A DNA stretch of 64,000 nucleotides from Litorilinea aerophila (GTDB lineage Bacteria; Chloroflexota; Anaerolineae; Caldilineales; Caldilineaceae), in assembly GCF_006569185.2 (NCBI RefSeq), contig NZ_VIGC02000004.1, forward strand, positions 124,001 through 188,000. Reading direction: 5' to 3'. Under the pieces are notes generated by a model, which saw nothing but the letters and a program-made list of their open reading frames with translations, ran no database searches and was not told the DNA's origin. Position 1 is the first letter of the stretch; each line of letters starts with the position of its first letter. Of the stretch, positions 62,801 through 64,000 are shown piece after piece. The position numbers were made by a program, and so were the translations under genes.

Positions 62801-64000
62801 GAACAGGCCGCCGATGGCTCGTACCGCTGGACCACCAGCGTAGAGCGCACGCTGGTCTTCACCGAGACCGTCACCACCGACCGGCGGGGAAGTGCCGCCA
62901 TCACCTGGACCCCACCTCGGGGCGGCCAGTACCAGGTGGTGGCCACCGGCCAGGACGACCGGGGCAACCCGGTGAGCAGCAGCGTCTTCATCTGGGTCAG
63001 CAGCGAGGAATTTGTGGCCTGGCCCCGGGAGAACAATGACCGCATGGAGCTGGTGGCCGACCGGACCCTGTACGCGCCCGGCGACACGGCCCAGATCCTG
63101 GTGCCCAGCCCCTTCCAGGGGCCGGTCCAGGCTTTGGTGACCATCGAGCGGGGCGGCGTGCTGGAATCCCAGGTCATCACCCTGAACGGCAACAGCGAGA
63201 CCCTGGAAATTCCCATCACGGCGGACTATATCCCCAACGTCTACGTGGGGGTGATCCTGGTGAAAGGGGTGGACGAGACCAACCCCACCCCGGCCATGCG
63301 GGTGGGCTATGTCCAACTGGCCGTGGACACCAGCCAGAAGGAGCTGGGCATCCAGATCACGCCCTCCGCGACCACGGTCCGCCCCGGCGACACCGTCACC
63401 TACACCCTCACCGTGACCGACAGCACAGGCCAGCCGGTGGCCGGCGTCGATCTCAGCGCCGCGGTGGTGGACAAGGCGGTGCTGAGCCTGGCCCAGGGGG
63501 ACATCCGCTCCCTGTTGGACGTCTTCTACACCCAGCGGCCTCTGGCGGTCTCCACGGGCGCGTTGCTGGTCATCAACCGGGATCGGCTCAGCCAGCAGCT
63601 TTCGGAAGGCGCCAAGGGTGGCGGTGGTGGCGGCCCGGGGGGCCTGGAAATCCGCCAGGACTTCCCCGACATCGCCTACTGGCAGGCCCACCTGATCACC
63701 GATGAGAACGGCCAGGTGCAGTTCGCGGTGACCCTGCCCGACAACCTCACCACCTGGCGCCTGGCGGTAAAGGCCATCACCGCCGACACCCGGGTGGGCG
63801 ACGCGGTCTACGACGTGGTGGCCACCAAGGAACTCCAGGTCCGCCCCATCCTGCCCCGCTTCTTCACCGCCGGTGACCGGGTCCAGATCGGCGCGGTGGT
63901 GCTGAACGCCACCGACCAGGCCCTGGCCGAGGGACACTTCAGCGTGGCAGTCAGCGGCGGCGTCCTGGGGACGGCGGAGACCACCCGGTCGCTGACGTTG
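59810..64000 (+). CDS. Alpha-2-macroglobulin family lipoprotein, N-terminal 1397 codons
   Basis: Bacterial alpha-2-macroglobulin, a cell-surface protease trap paired with PBP1C. The gene runs off the right edge with no stop. Signal YLPLLLLLLFTLGLTASC ends in a lipobox, so it is lipid-anchored. Several bacterial Ig-like units follow (STPPDGA.., TQPSDGAVDVSTDGQIVVIF, TDPVDGEEKVSPDRSVFIRF), then MG domains with YFYTDRPIYRPGQTVYWKG near 705, and near 1300 the LITDENGQVQFAVTLPDNLT segment preceding the thioester region, which may lie beyond the window. ATG 59810 has GGAGG seven bases upstream. Confidence 0.9.
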   Translation, partial: MQRTRRYLPLLLLLLFTLGLTASCTGRPSASTQGAAFTPKTELRMLPAAARQAAPAALPPVLMESTPPDGASWHGGPVVLTFDQPMDPESAASVSVEPALGGDVAVEENRIIFTPGEDPIPGQRYTLRVDVDARSAAGTPLTAPVELSLMAALPLQVTATQPSDGAVDVSTDGQIVVIFNRPVVPLTGLEEQANLPQPLTLEPAVEGTGTWLNTSVYAFTPARGLAGATQYRATVADVSAVGGETLEAPYVFTFTTAAPTVVQATPAGELVRPDSAIQVVFSQAMDPASTEAAFAVHPLDDPTPLAGELAWNSAHTTLTFTPTAPLDFGVTYVITVDETAQPASRQGSLRGAFRQEFTVVPLPAVALTDPVDGEEKVSPDRSVFIRFNAPVSPTLVLQNVTVTPVLSTTRVYSYYAEYNNELTLSWFKEPNTTYTVTVGAAIADEYGNTLGQDYVFSFTTGDYPPFVRLSLDRFTHFSAYTQTQASLLYRNVDDIQVDLYRLPETELFKLTGSNQWQVWDSYQVPNPEANRVWSRHYQPVEERNVTIRQVITLTDEAGNVLPPGAYLLEARMPRGQSPQEAAPGQYQAVVLLSNHNLVVKKSLDGASLAWLTDLQTGQAVPDTEIRFYADGELLGQAVTDEGGVATAQLSFPPDRNWVPLLAVAGTPGEADYAVVSSEWSSGIAIWDFNLPGGYSLERYQSYFYTDRPIYRPGQTVYWKGIVRELVDDQYRLPPTDLPIIVTIRDDRGNAVFTQEYTPDSVGTLTGELALAPEATTGYYYLEARMQVTPEQFVYGATSFQVAAYEKPEFQISVTPDQPAYVQGDTVRITVQADYFSGGALANAPVTWRLLSEPYHFYWEQAPRGRAYSFMPFDPAQERYDPYQAFFYLGLIQEGEGHTDGNGTFVIELPADIAQVAQSQNWTFDVTVQSPTNQWVSGRTTVPVHKGEFYVGLSPQEYVVTVGQDSTVDLVTVTPQGEPYPGATLEVVAYEFVWNSVYEQAADGSYRWTTSVERTLVFTETVTTDRRGSAAITWTPPRGGQYQVVATGQDDRGNPVSSSVFIWVSSEEFVAWPRENNDRMELVADRTLYAPGDTAQILVPSPFQGPVQALVTIERGGVLESQVITLNGNSETLEIPITADYIPNVYVGVILVKGVDETNPTPAMRVGYVQLAVDTSQKELGIQITPSATTVRPGDTVTYTLTVTDSTGQPVAGVDLSAAVVDKAVLSLAQGDIRSLLDVFYTQRPLAVSTGALLVINRDRLSQQLSEGAKGGGGGGPGGLEIRQDFPDIAYWQAHLITDENGQVQFAVTLPDNLTTWRLAVKAITADTRVGDAVYDVVATKELQVRPILPRFFTAGDRVQIGAVVLNATDQALAEGHFSVAVSGGVLGTAETTRSLTL

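Noticed and set aside
59483-63937. 1484-residue open frame on the minus strand
   Set aside because: Exact antisense of pbpC and the alpha-2-macroglobulin. Its low-complexity Gly/Val/His/Asp-rich translation is typical of a high-GC shadow frame, and the plus-strand genes have clear motifs.

Overview
The window is about 64 kb of high-GC DNA from a bacterial chromosome. Gene content and style point to a Chloroflexota, most likely a Caldilineales-type aerobe (Caldilinea/Litorilinea-like). Supporting signs are a complete alternative complex III plus caa3 oxidase operon, an inositol catabolic operon, many Gfo/Idh/MocA dehydrogenases and sugar isomerases, Uma2 and MazG-like accessory genes, and intergenic spaces full of short dispersed repeats. 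The taxon is inferred; no rRNA is present. No CRISPR array, insertion sequence, tRNA or prophage was recognised.

Layout. (1) 1-7.1 kb, minus strand: a myo-inositol operon read from a LacI-type regulator through iolB, iolC, a sugar ABC transporter (binding lipoprotein, permease, ATPase) into iolD, which runs off the left edge. A good sigma-70 promoter with a LacI-type palindrome at the expected start site precedes the regulator. (2) 7.1-12.4 kb, minus: a MazG-like pyrophosphohydrolase, a split XdhC (two genes), a MocA cytidylyltransferase, a PopT/DUF368 lipid-carrier translocase, a PyrK-type flavoprotein and a methyltransferase. (3) 12.6-25.5 kb: a loose sugar/sugar-acid catabolic island. It holds an iron alcohol dehydrogenase, a BNR-type glycan protein, an SDR, three Gfo/Idh/MocA oxidoreductases, two xylose-isomerase-like TIM barrels, a LarA-like racemase, a KGPDC/HPS-type decarboxylase, a Uma2 protein and a zinc alcohol dehydrogenase. 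(4) 25.6-28.1 kb, minus: a SpoU/TrmH methyltransferase, an HD phosphohydrolase, a DUF4269 protein and tmRNA with its own promoter and terminator. (5) 28.4-29.9 kb, plus: protoporphyrinogen oxidase, convergent with the respiratory operon.

(6) 29.9-42.7 kb, minus: one 12-gene respiratory operon, actA-actB-actC-actD-actE-actF, a small membrane protein of unknown function, sco1, then caa3 oxidase subunits II, I, III and IV. Together these would oxidise menaquinol and pass electrons through cytochrome c domains to oxygen. (7) 43.1-43.9 kb: terC. (8) 43.9-44.7 kb: an 0.87-kb gene-free stretch with palindromic dispersed repeats and a strongly structured RNA candidate whose long helix competes with an intrinsic terminator. 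(9) 44.7-54.3 kb, plus: a tandem UspA protein translationally overlapping a 2879-residue cyclic beta-1,2-glucan synthase. (10) 54.5-56.6 kb, plus: a 52-residue membrane peptide and three Hsp20 genes. (11) 57.2-64 kb, plus: penicillin-binding protein 1C followed by an alpha-2-macroglobulin lipoprotein that runs off the right edge.

The most interesting unexplained items are the structured RNA at 44.34-44.58 kb, the unknown membrane protein inside the ACIII/caa3 operon, the LarA-centred sugar island, and at least four families of small intergenic repeats, one of which has contributed to the coding sequence of actE. Most gene calls rest on motifs and translated sequence; start codons were chosen mainly from Shine-Dalgarno placement.
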